Positions 8,281 to 15,874 of a DNA stretch of 64,000 nucleotides are shown here, one piece after another. The notes beneath the pieces were generated by a model. That model was not told where the DNA came from, ran no database searches, and saw only the letters and a program-made list of their open reading frames with translations. Origin of the DNA: an uncultured SAR86 cluster bacterium. Lineage in GTDB: Bacteria > Pseudomonadota > Gammaproteobacteria > Magnimaribacterales > D2472. The position numbers and the translations under genes are program-made. Within the stretch, counting starts at the first letter, position 1. Every line of letters starts with the position of its first letter. Location of the stretch: assembly GCA_902593675.1 (NCBI GenBank), contig CACJJI010000002.1, positions 186,001 to 250,000 on the forward strand, read 5' to 3'.

Positions 8281-9873
8281 TTGAAATCTAAAAAACTAAC
8301 TGATGCTTTAATCATTGGCGGTGGCCACAACGGTCTTGTTTGCGCTTTTTATCTTGCAAATGCTGGTTTAAATGTATCTATTTATGAAAAAAGATCTATT
8401 GTCGGAGGCGCAGCAGTAACTGAGGAGTTTCATCCTGGCTTCAGAAACTCAGTTGCAAGTTATACAGTTAGTCTATTAAATCCTAAAATTATCAAGGACA
8501 TGAATCTTCATGGGCATGGCTTAGAAATTGTTAAACGACCTATTTCAAATTTCCTACCAATAGACCAATCAACTTATCTAAAGCTAGGCGGCGGACTAGT
8601 TAGAACACAAAACGAATTCAAAAAATTTTCTGAAAAAGATGCGGCTCGATTACCTGAGTATTATGATCGAATAGAAGCAGTGGCAGATGTTCTCAGAGAC
8701 CTTTCGATTAAAACACCGCCAAATCCAAAGCAAGGTTTAAGAGCAGCTCTAAATACTGCATTGCAACTTTGGCCAATAGCTACTAAAGGTAATCAAGTGC
8801 ACAGGGATGTATATGATCTATTTACAAAAAGTGCTCGCTCATTTCTTGATTCATGGTTTGAAAATGAGCATATTAAAGCTGCATTTGGTTTTGATTCAAT
8901 AGTTGGAAATTTTGCCAGTCCTGACACGCCAGGTTCAGCCTATGTTTTATTGCATCATGTCTTTGGTGAAGTTGACGGAGAAAAAGGAGCATGGGGTCAT
9001 GCAATCGGTGGCATGGGCGCAATCACTCAAGCAATGCAAAAAGCATGCAATGATATGGGAGTTGAGATTTTTACAGATGCGTCTGTGGATCGAGTAATTG
9101 TTGACGATGGTGCTGCTGTAGGCATTCAACTTGATAGCGGAAATTTAATTAAAGCCAAGAAAATCATTTCTAATCTCAATCCAAAATTACTTTACAAAAA
9201 GTTAATATCGGAAAATGATCTCGACCCAGAGTTTAATCGCAGTATGGATGGCTATAAGTGTGGATCTGGAACTTTTAGGATGAATGTTGCTCTTTCTGAA
9301 TTGCCAGATTTTTCTTCTCTACCTGGTAAAGAATTGGCTGAACACCATCAAAGCGGCATTGTAATCGCCCCAACATTGGACTACATGGACAAAGCGTACA
9401 TTGATGCTAAATCTCATGGTTGGTCTTCAGCACCAATTGTAGAAATGCTAATACCATCTACGATGGACAATACCCTAGCTCCAGAAGGTAAGCACGTTGC
9501 TTCACTGTTTTGCCAACAATTCTCTCCAACCTTGCCAGATGGGAGTTCTTGGCAAGATCATCGTTTGGCTGCTGCAGATACTATTATTGAAACTGTTACA
9601 AAACATGCTCCTAATTTTAGAGAATCCATTTTAGGAATGATGATTTTGTCCCCATTGGATTTAGAAGAAAAATTTGGATTGATTGGCGGTGACATAATGC
9701 ACGGACAAATGTCTCTTGATCAAATGTGGGCAGCTAGGCCATTAATGAACTATGGAAACTATCGAGGACCCCTAAAATCATTGTATATGTGCGGTTCAGG
9801 AACTCATCCTGGGGGTGGAGTAACCGGCCTGCCAGGAAAAAATGCAGCTAGAGAAATTATTAAAGATTTATAA
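8281..9873 (+). CDS. FAD-dependent oxidoreductase, PYROXD2/phytoene-desaturase-like
   Basis: A 530-residue flavoprotein. The N-terminal Rossmann motif is IIGGGHNGLVCAFYLANAG (11-29), followed by YEKRSIVGGAA, which is typical of the PYROXD2 branch of the CrtI superfamily. The C-terminal FAD-binding stretch SLYMCGSGTHPGGGVTGLPGKNAA is intact. Relatives occur widely in marine bacteria with no proven substrate, and the gene should not be read as carotenoid synthesis because no crt genes are near. The start is a TTG at 8281. The stop is one base from the stop of the converging symporter gene. Confidence 0.85.
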   Translation: MKSKKLTDALIIGGGHNGLVCAFYLANAGLNVSIYEKRSIVGGAAVTEEFHPGFRNSVASYTVSLLNPKIIKDMNLHGHGLEIVKRPISNFLPIDQSTYLKLGGGLVRTQNEFKKFSEKDAARLPEYYDRIEAVADVLRDLSIKTPPNPKQGLRAALNTALQLWPIATKGNQVHRDVYDLFTKSARSFLDSWFENEHIKAAFGFDSIVGNFASPDTPGSAYVLLHHVFGEVDGEKGAWGHAIGGMGAITQAMQKACNDMGVEIFTDASVDRVIVDDGAAVGIQLDSGNLIKAKKIISNLNPKLLYKKLISENDLDPEFNRSMDGYKCGSGTFRMNVALSELPDFSSLPGKELAEHHQSGIVIAPTLDYMDKAYIDAKSHGWSSAPIVEMLIPSTMDNTLAPEGKHVASLFCQQFSPTLPDGSSWQDHRLAAADTIIETVTKHAPNFRESILGMMILSPLDLEEKFGLIGGDIMHGQMSLDQMWAARPLMNYGNYRGPLKSLYMCGSGTHPGGGVTGLPGKNAAREIIKDL

Positions 9874-9874
9874 A

Positions 9875-11218
9875 TCAAGAATTTGAAGGGATTTTCTCTA
9901 ATGCAGCAAAATAATCTCTAGCCTTCTCAATGACTTTTGGCGCCAACCAAACTGAGGAAATTAATGTAGGTATAGCCATTAAAGCAAACGATATATCGAT
10001 AACATTAATTGCTGCCTCAATTGGTATAACGGCAAAAACAATCACAAATAATATAATGACCCATTGATAAATTTTTACTCCCTTTTCACCAAACAGGAAC
10101 TGAGAGCAAGCTGAACCATAAAATGAGTATGTGAAGATTGTGCTGGCTCCAAAACTCACAACACATATAAATAATACTGCATAACCTAAGGGACCAAGAA
10201 GAGCGCTAAATGCTTCTGCAGTCAAAGTTACACCCGTTGAATCTGAGGCAAGCCAAACTCCTGAAATAATAATTAGCAAAGCGGTAGAGGTGCACATAAT
10301 TAAGGTATCAAAGATTGGTCCCAGCATTGCAACTAGACCCTGTTTGACCGGATCAGATGTCTTGGCAGAACCATGCACAAGTGTTTCAGTTCCTATTCCA
10401 GCCTCATTTGAATGTGCTCCTCTCCTAACTCCCATAATTATTACGGCAATAATACTACCTCCAGCAACTGCAGAACCTGTAAAAGCATCTTCAATAATAA
10501 TTTTGAATGCTGGGATGATAGAATCAAAATTCAATATCAATGCAATCAGCACGGAACCAAAATACAACAAACTCATTGAAGGAACCAACCACTCAGAAAC
10601 TTTAGCAATCCTAATCAATCCACCAAGAATAATTGCTCCAGTGACTCCAGCTAAAACTATTCCGGCTATCAAATTGAAATTATCAAATTGAAACATAGGA
10701 AGATCGCCCATAATTTGGACCAATTGATTGCTCTGAAAACCTGGAAGAGCTCCAATTAATCCGGCAGCCGCAAAAAAATATGCTAAGGGCATCATTGATT
10801 GAGGAAGTGCATTTTTAATAACATACATTGGGCCCCCTCGAACTGTCCCATCCTCTGCAACATCTCTATACATGACGGATAAGGTGCAAGTAAAAAATTT
10901 AGTTGCAATACCAACAATTGCAGTGAGCCACATCCAAAAGATTGCACCTGGTCCAGCTAACTGAATTGCGATGGCTACACCAGCAATGTTACCTAAACCA
11001 ATGGTTCCAGATAAAGCAGTTGTTAAAGCTTGAAAATGAGTAACATCACCAACATCATCTTGTTTAGAATGTCTGCCCAAAATTAATTCAAAAGCATGCT
11101 TTAAATATTTAAATGGGGTTAACTTTGAATAAAATAAGAAAAAAATCCCAGATCCAACCAAGATAGGAACATTCCAAGTCCACACGAATCCAGCAAGGTC
11201 ATTTATAAAGTTTTCCAT
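9875..11218 (-). CDS. Alanine/glycine:cation symporter (AGCS family)
   Basis: A 447-residue membrane protein with about ten hydrophobic helices. Family motifs are present: an early TALSGTIGLGNIAGVAIAI, then TVRGGPMYVIKNALP, and the AGCS signature around GVRRGAHSNEAGIGTETLVHGSAKTSDPVKQG. Members take up alanine or glycine with Na+ across the inner membrane. This suits a marine heterotroph living on dissolved amino acids. Confidence 0.9.
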   Translation of the reverse strand: MENFINDLAGFVWTWNVPILVGSGIFFLFYSKLTPFKYLKHAFELILGRHSKQDDVGDVTHFQALTTALSGTIGLGNIAGVAIAIQLAGPGAIFWMWLTAIVGIATKFFTCTLSVMYRDVAEDGTVRGGPMYVIKNALPQSMMPLAYFFAAAGLIGALPGFQSNQLVQIMGDLPMFQFDNFNLIAGIVLAGVTGAIILGGLIRIAKVSEWLVPSMSLLYFGSVLIALILNFDSIIPAFKIIIEDAFTGSAVAGGSIIAVIIMGVRRGAHSNEAGIGTETLVHGSAKTSDPVKQGLVAMLGPIFDTLIMCTSTALLIIISGVWLASDSTGVTLTAEAFSALLGPLGYAVLFICVVSFGASTIFTYSFYGSACSQFLFGEKGVKIYQWVIILFVIVFAVIPIEAAINVIDISFALMAIPTLISSVWLAPKVIEKARDYFAALEKIPSNS

Positions 11219-11254
11219 TAATTTAATTTTAAGATTTAAATTCTCATTGTAGAG

Positions 11255-12562
11255 CTATCCAAAATATTCTGCATGAAAATCTTGTATATCAGGATCAACA
11301 AGCGCATCCCTAACTTTTAACTCACGGTACAAATTTAAAGAATCTAAAGTTTTGCATCGACTTAATGCTACATATGCCTGCCCAGTCGCAAAAGCGCCAT
11401 CACCCAAATCTACCGAACAACTCTCCAAAGTAAGGCCTTGAGCCTTATGTATGGTCACTGCCCATCCCAATTTAAGAGGAAATTGCTTGAATGATGAGAC
11501 AATTTCTTCTTCCATTTCATCATTGAATTCATCATAAACATATCTCACTTTATTCCATTCTTCACGCTTAACCTTAAATACATCATTACCAACTTTTACT
11601 TTGATCACTTTTTTATTTTTATCAGAGCAATCAATAACAACACCTATGGTTCCATTAACCCATCTGCCATCTGGATCATTTTTAATAAACATGACTTTGG
11701 CATCCTCTTTAACACGAAGTTCTCTAGGAGCAGGCAGATCATTTTCATTTAACTCGCCTTGCTCTTTTGATTTAGCGGCAGTCGCGGGACCATCAATTAA
11801 ATTCAACATTTCTTCATTAATTTGTTCCGCGCGGTACTTTCTTGAAGTAATAATTAGTGAAGACTCAGTGTCAAACTCTGGATTATGACAAGTCTGATTA
11901 ATTATCTTAATAGACTCCTCGAGGTTTTGTCCAAGGCGAACATTGTTAAGCAAATCATAAAACTCTTTATCATCCTGCTGTCTAAAAGAGCTTACGAGCT
12001 CAAAAAATGAAGGTTTCTCAATTGCTTGAAAGTTATCTGCGCTAAAAAAATATACCGATTCATATCTTTCAAAAATTGCAGTTTCTTCATTTTCTTTCAC
12101 CACCGGTGGTAACTGGAACAAATCACCGCAAGCAAGCACATGTATACCTCCAAATGGCTTGGATGAATTACGATGAATTTGAAGGGTTTCAGAAATAGCA
12201 TCAAGCATGGGTGCTCGAACCATAGAAATTTCATCAATAATTAATAACTCTAGATTTTTTAATAATTTTTTAAAGCGTGGGTCTTTTGATTCTTGAATGA
12301 CTGGAAAAGTATCAAAACCAATCCTAAATGCTGAATTTATCGTGCTGCCACCAATATTCAATGCCGCAACTCCAGTTGGAGCTACAACCATTTTTTTTAA
12401 TAAGCACTCATCCTTTACATGCTCAATCAGAGTTGTCTTCCCAGTGCCTGCTGCGCCGGTTAGATAGATAAAATGCTGAGTATCCTCCTCAAGTAACTGC
12501 AAAATGTCTTCAAGGGTATCATCAAATGCAGACGCAGGATTCTTAGAATTTAATCGGCTCAT
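11255..12562 (-). CDS. PIF1-like DNA helicase / AAA ATPase
   Basis: A 435-residue SF1B helicase. Walker A is GAAGTGKT (36-43), motif Ia APTGVAALNIGGSTI, Walker B LLIIDEIS (106-113), motif III GDLFQLPPV. A C-terminal UvrD-like end contains GWAVTIHKAQGLTLE and YVALSRCKTLDSL. This is the PIF1/RecD2-like arrangement without the extra N-terminal domains of RecD2. PIF1 helicases unwind 5'-3' at forks, R-loops or G-quadruplexes; the bacterial role here is not known. It stands alone, 36 bases upstream of the symporter gene. Confidence 0.85.
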   Translation of the reverse strand: MSRLNSKNPASAFDDTLEDILQLLEEDTQHFIYLTGAAGTGKTTLIEHVKDECLLKKMVVAPTGVAALNIGGSTINSAFRIGFDTFPVIQESKDPRFKKLLKNLELLIIDEISMVRAPMLDAISETLQIHRNSSKPFGGIHVLACGDLFQLPPVVKENEETAIFERYESVYFFSADNFQAIEKPSFFELVSSFRQQDDKEFYDLLNNVRLGQNLEESIKIINQTCHNPEFDTESSLIITSRKYRAEQINEEMLNLIDGPATAAKSKEQGELNENDLPAPRELRVKEDAKVMFIKNDPDGRWVNGTIGVVIDCSDKNKKVIKVKVGNDVFKVKREEWNKVRYVYDEFNDEMEEEIVSSFKQFPLKLGWAVTIHKAQGLTLESCSVDLGDGAFATGQAYVALSRCKTLDSLNLYRELKVRDALVDPDIQDFHAEYFG

Positions 12563-12640
12563 ATAATTTTAAGATAGGAGAAATTTAATAAAAGATTCTA
12601 ACAGTTACTATAATAATCATGGGTATTAAAATACAAGAAT

Positions 12641-13174
12641 ATGAATGAGTTTACTCACAGAATCGCAACTTTTAATGATATTCCAGCCATTGAAAAATTA
12701 ATGAAACTTTCAATTGAGCAACTACTTAGTCCCCTGCTCACGACAGATCAATTGGAAGCCTCTTTTGACAGCATGGGTTTAGATGATCAGCTAATAAAAG
12801 ATGGAACATATTTCATGATCTTCAGCAAAGACATATTTGTTGGTTGTGGTGGATGGAGTAATAGAGAAACTTTATTTGGTGGTAATCATACGCCTAACAG
12901 AGATGATCAATTTTTAGATCCTAAAAAAGATTCTGCTCGCATAAGAGCTATGTATACTCATCCTGACTGGATAAGAAAAGGTGTTGGTTCATTGGTAATG
13001 AGTTTGGGTGAAGAGGCTGCAAAAAAGCTTGGATTTAAAAAATGTGAGCTTATGGCGACTCAATCTGGAATACTTCTCTATGAAACTCAGGGATATCAGC
13101 GAATCGAAAATGTTCTTTATAAGACCAATTCTGGTAAAACAGTGCCAATGGTTCGAATGGAAAAAGAGATTTAG
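12641..13174 (+). CDS. GNAT family N-acetyltransferase
   Basis: A 177-residue protein with the GNAT fold: N-terminal RIATFNDIPAIEKLM, strand 4 and acetyl-CoA loop RAMYTHPDWIRKGVGSLVMSLGEEAAKKLG (about 108-137; the loop R-K-G-V-G is a relaxed Q/R-x-x-G-x-G/A), and LYETQGYQRI near the end. Acceptor substrate unknown. A TATAAT at 12609-12614 lies 26 bases before the ATG, without a clear -35. The stop codon is three bases from the encoded CCA of tRNA-Ser on the other strand. Confidence 0.82.
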   Translation: MNEFTHRIATFNDIPAIEKLMKLSIEQLLSPLLTTDQLEASFDSMGLDDQLIKDGTYFMIFSKDIFVGCGGWSNRETLFGGNHTPNRDDQFLDPKKDSARIRAMYTHPDWIRKGVGSLVMSLGEEAAKKLGFKKCELMATQSGILLYETQGYQRIENVLYKTNSGKTVPMVRMEKEI

Positions 13175-13177
13175 CGC

Positions 13178-13268
13178 TGGCGGAGAGTGAGGGATTCGAA
13201 CCCTCGATACAGTAAACCCATATACCTCCTTAGCAGGGAGGCGCTTTCGACCACTCAGCCAACTCTCC
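13178..13268 (-). tRNA. tRNA-Ser (anticodon GCU)
   Basis: The minus strand reads a complete class II tRNA: acceptor GGAGAGT pairing with ACTCTCC, discriminator G and encoded CCA (13178-13180), a D arm with GGCTGAGTGGTCGAAAGC, anticodon loop CT-GCT-AA on a CCTCC/GGAGG stem, a long variable arm, and the T loop GGTTCGAATCC. It decodes AGC/AGU. A TATAAT on the minus strand (13283-13288) sits about 15 bases upstream as a probable -10 box. Confidence 0.97.
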
Positions 13269-13312
13269 GATTTTGGACAGGAATTATAACGCTTTAAAAC
13301 AAGAAAATAATA

Positions 13313-14647
13313 CTATCTATCGAATTCTATTTGCATGCCAAATGGCAGATCCTTGGTTACCATGCCATCTTGAAAAGCAATATTGCCATTAAGAATGGTC
13401 ATAAATATCGAAGATTTAAAGCTGTGTCCTTCAAATGGCGACCATCCACACTTATATAAAATATTCTCTTTGGATACTTCATAGGGCTTTTCATGATCTA
13501 AGATTGTTAAATCAGCATAATATCCCTCTCTGATATAGCCCCTGTCTTTTACTTGAAATCTTTTGGCTATGTTATGACTTGTCTTTTCAACAATGGTTTC
13601 AAGAGATAAAACATCCTGATGATAAAGATCCATTAAAATCTGAAGGCCATGTTGCACTAAGGGTAAGCCAGCTGGAGCTTCTGTATAAGCTCTGCTCTTT
13701 TCCTCCCATGTATGAGGAGCATGATCCGTGGCAATAATATCAATTTTGTTTTCTAGAAGTGCTTTGATTAGCGCCTGACGGTCTGATTCTTGTTTAATGG
13801 ATGGATTGCATTTAATTTGATTTCCAAGCTCAGCATAATATGAGTCATTGAAATACATGTGATGCACACAAACTTCTGCGGTAATCTTCTTTTGGTCAGC
13901 CTCACCAGGAGAGAATAATTCCATTTCTTTTTCAGTGGTTAAGTGAAACACATGAAGATCAGCATCATATTTTTTGGCTAAGCTGACTGCCAAAGAGCTA
14001 GAGATATAGCAGCTTTCAACGTCCCTAATTAAATGATGGTGCTCAGGAGAAACCCCTTCACCATACTTCTCATGGAATAATTGCTCGTTTCTTTCGACTG
14101 TTTTTTGATCCTCACAGTGAGTTACAACTATCAATGGGGAATAATGAAAAATATCGTCTAATGCATCTAAATCATCAACCAACATGTGGCCGGTTGAAGC
14201 ACCCATAAAGACTTTTAATCCTGCGGCCTGATGAATATCTGCTTTTTTAATTTCTTCAATATTGGTATTGCTTGCTCCAAGATGAAACGAATAATTGGAA
14301 ACAGATTTTGTACTGGCTAGCTGAAATTTTTTTGTTAAATTCTCATTTGTTGTTGTGGTTGGATTCACATTGGGCATCTCAAAGTAACTTGTAACCCCTC
14401 CCGCAAGACCAGCTTTTGATTCTGTAGCAATCTCACCTTTATGAGTTAAACCAGGTTCTCTAAAATGAACTTGATCATCAATGAGTCCTGGAATTACATA
14501 TTTGCCTTTGAGGTCAACAGTGCTTTTTGATTCTTTATCTATGGAAGATGCAATTTTCTCAATTCTATCTCCTTTAATTGCTATATCAGATTCAAAAATT
14601 TTCCCTTCATTGATAAGAGTCCCATTTTTTAATATTAAGTCGTACAT
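13313..14647 (-). CDS. pyrC: Dihydroorotase (class I type)
   Basis: A 444-residue amidohydrolase making dihydroorotate from carbamoyl-aspartate in pyrimidine synthesis. Visible are PGLIDDQVHFREPG (53-66), GGVTSYFEMPNVNPTTT, the metal-site VVTHCEDQ, IDIIATDHAPHT and the end EGYYADLTILD. The usual first metal motif His-x-His is Gln59-Val60-His61 here. I recall the DDQVHF form from Bacteroidetes-type dihydroorotases. Length and the other ligands argue for an active enzyme. The ATG overlaps the lysC stop (TAATG), so the two are translationally coupled. pyrD lies 48 kb away in the window. Confidence 0.85.
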   Translation of the reverse strand: MYDLILKNGTLINEGKIFESDIAIKGDRIEKIASSIDKESKSTVDLKGKYVIPGLIDDQVHFREPGLTHKGEIATESKAGLAGGVTSYFEMPNVNPTTTTNENLTKKFQLASTKSVSNYSFHLGASNTNIEEIKKADIHQAAGLKVFMGASTGHMLVDDLDALDDIFHYSPLIVVTHCEDQKTVERNEQLFHEKYGEGVSPEHHHLIRDVESCYISSSLAVSLAKKYDADLHVFHLTTEKEMELFSPGEADQKKITAEVCVHHMYFNDSYYAELGNQIKCNPSIKQESDRQALIKALLENKIDIIATDHAPHTWEEKSRAYTEAPAGLPLVQHGLQILMDLYHQDVLSLETIVEKTSHNIAKRFQVKDRGYIREGYYADLTILDHEKPYEVSKENILYKCGWSPFEGHSFKSSIFMTILNGNIAFQDGMVTKDLPFGMQIEFDR

Positions 14648-15861
14648 TAATCTCCTAAATTAAATGCTGAATGCAAAGTTTTAACTGCTACTTCAAGCTG
14701 ATCACCTGAGATAACAATTGTAATTTTAATTTCTGAAGTGCTGATCATTTGAATGTTTATCCCAGCATCTGCTAAAGCATTAAATGCAGTGCTAGCGATT
14801 CCCGCATGAGAGCGCATGCCAACGCCTACCAAAGAAACCTTACCGATGCCTTCGTCAATGATTAATTCATCGTATGAAATGCCCTGCATTTTTGTTCTTA
14901 AAACTGATTCAACCTCAGCTCTATCAGCGTTTCCAACTGTAAAAGTAAAATCTGTTTTTCCAGAAACACTCACATTTTGAACAATAACATCTACTTCAAT
15001 GCCTGCATCGCTTACTGGGCTTAAAATACCAGAGGCAATTCCAGGAGTATCACCGACTCCATGCAAAGTAAATTTTGTCTGATCTTTTTGTGAGGCAATA
15101 CCCGTAATCACAGCATCTTCCATTCCCTCTTCCTCCTGTAAAATAAGCGTTCCTGAGCCTGGTTCGAAACTTGATAAAACTCTTACTAGAACCTTATATT
15201 TGTTCGCGAACTCAACCGCACGTATTTGCATAACTTTAGCACCCTGACCTGCTAGTTCCAACATTTCTTCCATGCTGATTGAATCAAGTTTTTTTGCATT
15301 TGGAACAATTCTAGGATCTGTTGTATAGATACCATCAACATCGGTATAGATATCACAGCGCTTAGATTTAATTGAAGCAGCTATTGCTACTGCAGTAGTA
15401 TCACTTCCACCTCTTCCCATGGTGGTGGTATCACCGTCAGTGTTGACGCCCTGAAATCCAGTAATAATTGGGATATAGCCGTCTTCAATGGTTTTAAAAA
15501 TAACTGCCTTATCTAGATCAAGGATTTTTGCTCGCGAAAAATTAGAAGTGGTCTTCATACCAAATTGAGCAGCAGACAGCGATTTAGCTTTTAGGCCTAA
15601 TTGATTCAAGGCAATGGAAACCAAGGAGGCGCTAACCTGCTCGCCAGTAGAAACCAATGCGTCAAACTCTCTTTTATTGGGTTCAGCTCCGAAGGATTTA
15701 GCTAAATCAATTAGACGATTCGTTTCTCCGCTCATCGCAGAAACTACAACAACGGGTGAGGCTTCCTTGCTTGCAGTTTTAATTAAATTTGCAACAGCAG
15801 ATATTCTGTCAGTCGAGCCAACTGAGGTACCGCCAAACTTTAATACTATTGTTTCCATCAT
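14647..15861 (-). CDS. lysC: Aspartate kinase
   Basis: A 404-residue monofunctional aspartokinase: N-terminal KFGGTSVGS, the TMGRGGSDTTAVAIA nucleotide-site segment, then two ACT domains (VTGIASQKDQTKFTLHGVGDTPGIA and KVSLVGVGMRSHAGIASTAF), the latter typical of feedback control by Lys/Thr. It phosphorylates aspartate at the head of the Lys/Met/Thr/diaminopimelate pathway; asd for the next step is at 44281-45309. It follows alaS after 13 bases, an alaS-lysC order common in gammaproteobacteria. The first two codons are both ATG. Confidence 0.95.
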   Translation of the reverse strand: MMETIVLKFGGTSVGSTDRISAVANLIKTASKEASPVVVVSAMSGETNRLIDLAKSFGAEPNKREFDALVSTGEQVSASLVSIALNQLGLKAKSLSAAQFGMKTTSNFSRAKILDLDKAVIFKTIEDGYIPIITGFQGVNTDGDTTTMGRGGSDTTAVAIAASIKSKRCDIYTDVDGIYTTDPRIVPNAKKLDSISMEEMLELAGQGAKVMQIRAVEFANKYKVLVRVLSSFEPGSGTLILQEEEGMEDAVITGIASQKDQTKFTLHGVGDTPGIASGILSPVSDAGIEVDVIVQNVSVSGKTDFTFTVGNADRAEVESVLRTKMQGISYDELIIDEGIGKVSLVGVGMRSHAGIASTAFNALADAGINIQMISTSEIKITIVISGDQLEVAVKTLHSAFNLGD

Positions 15862-15874
15862 GTATGCTTAGAGA

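Noticed and set aside
10290-10691. A 133-codon open frame on the plus strand inside the AGCS symporter gene
   Set aside because: Shadow of the Ala/Gly-rich transporter coding strand; no start signal or family motif.
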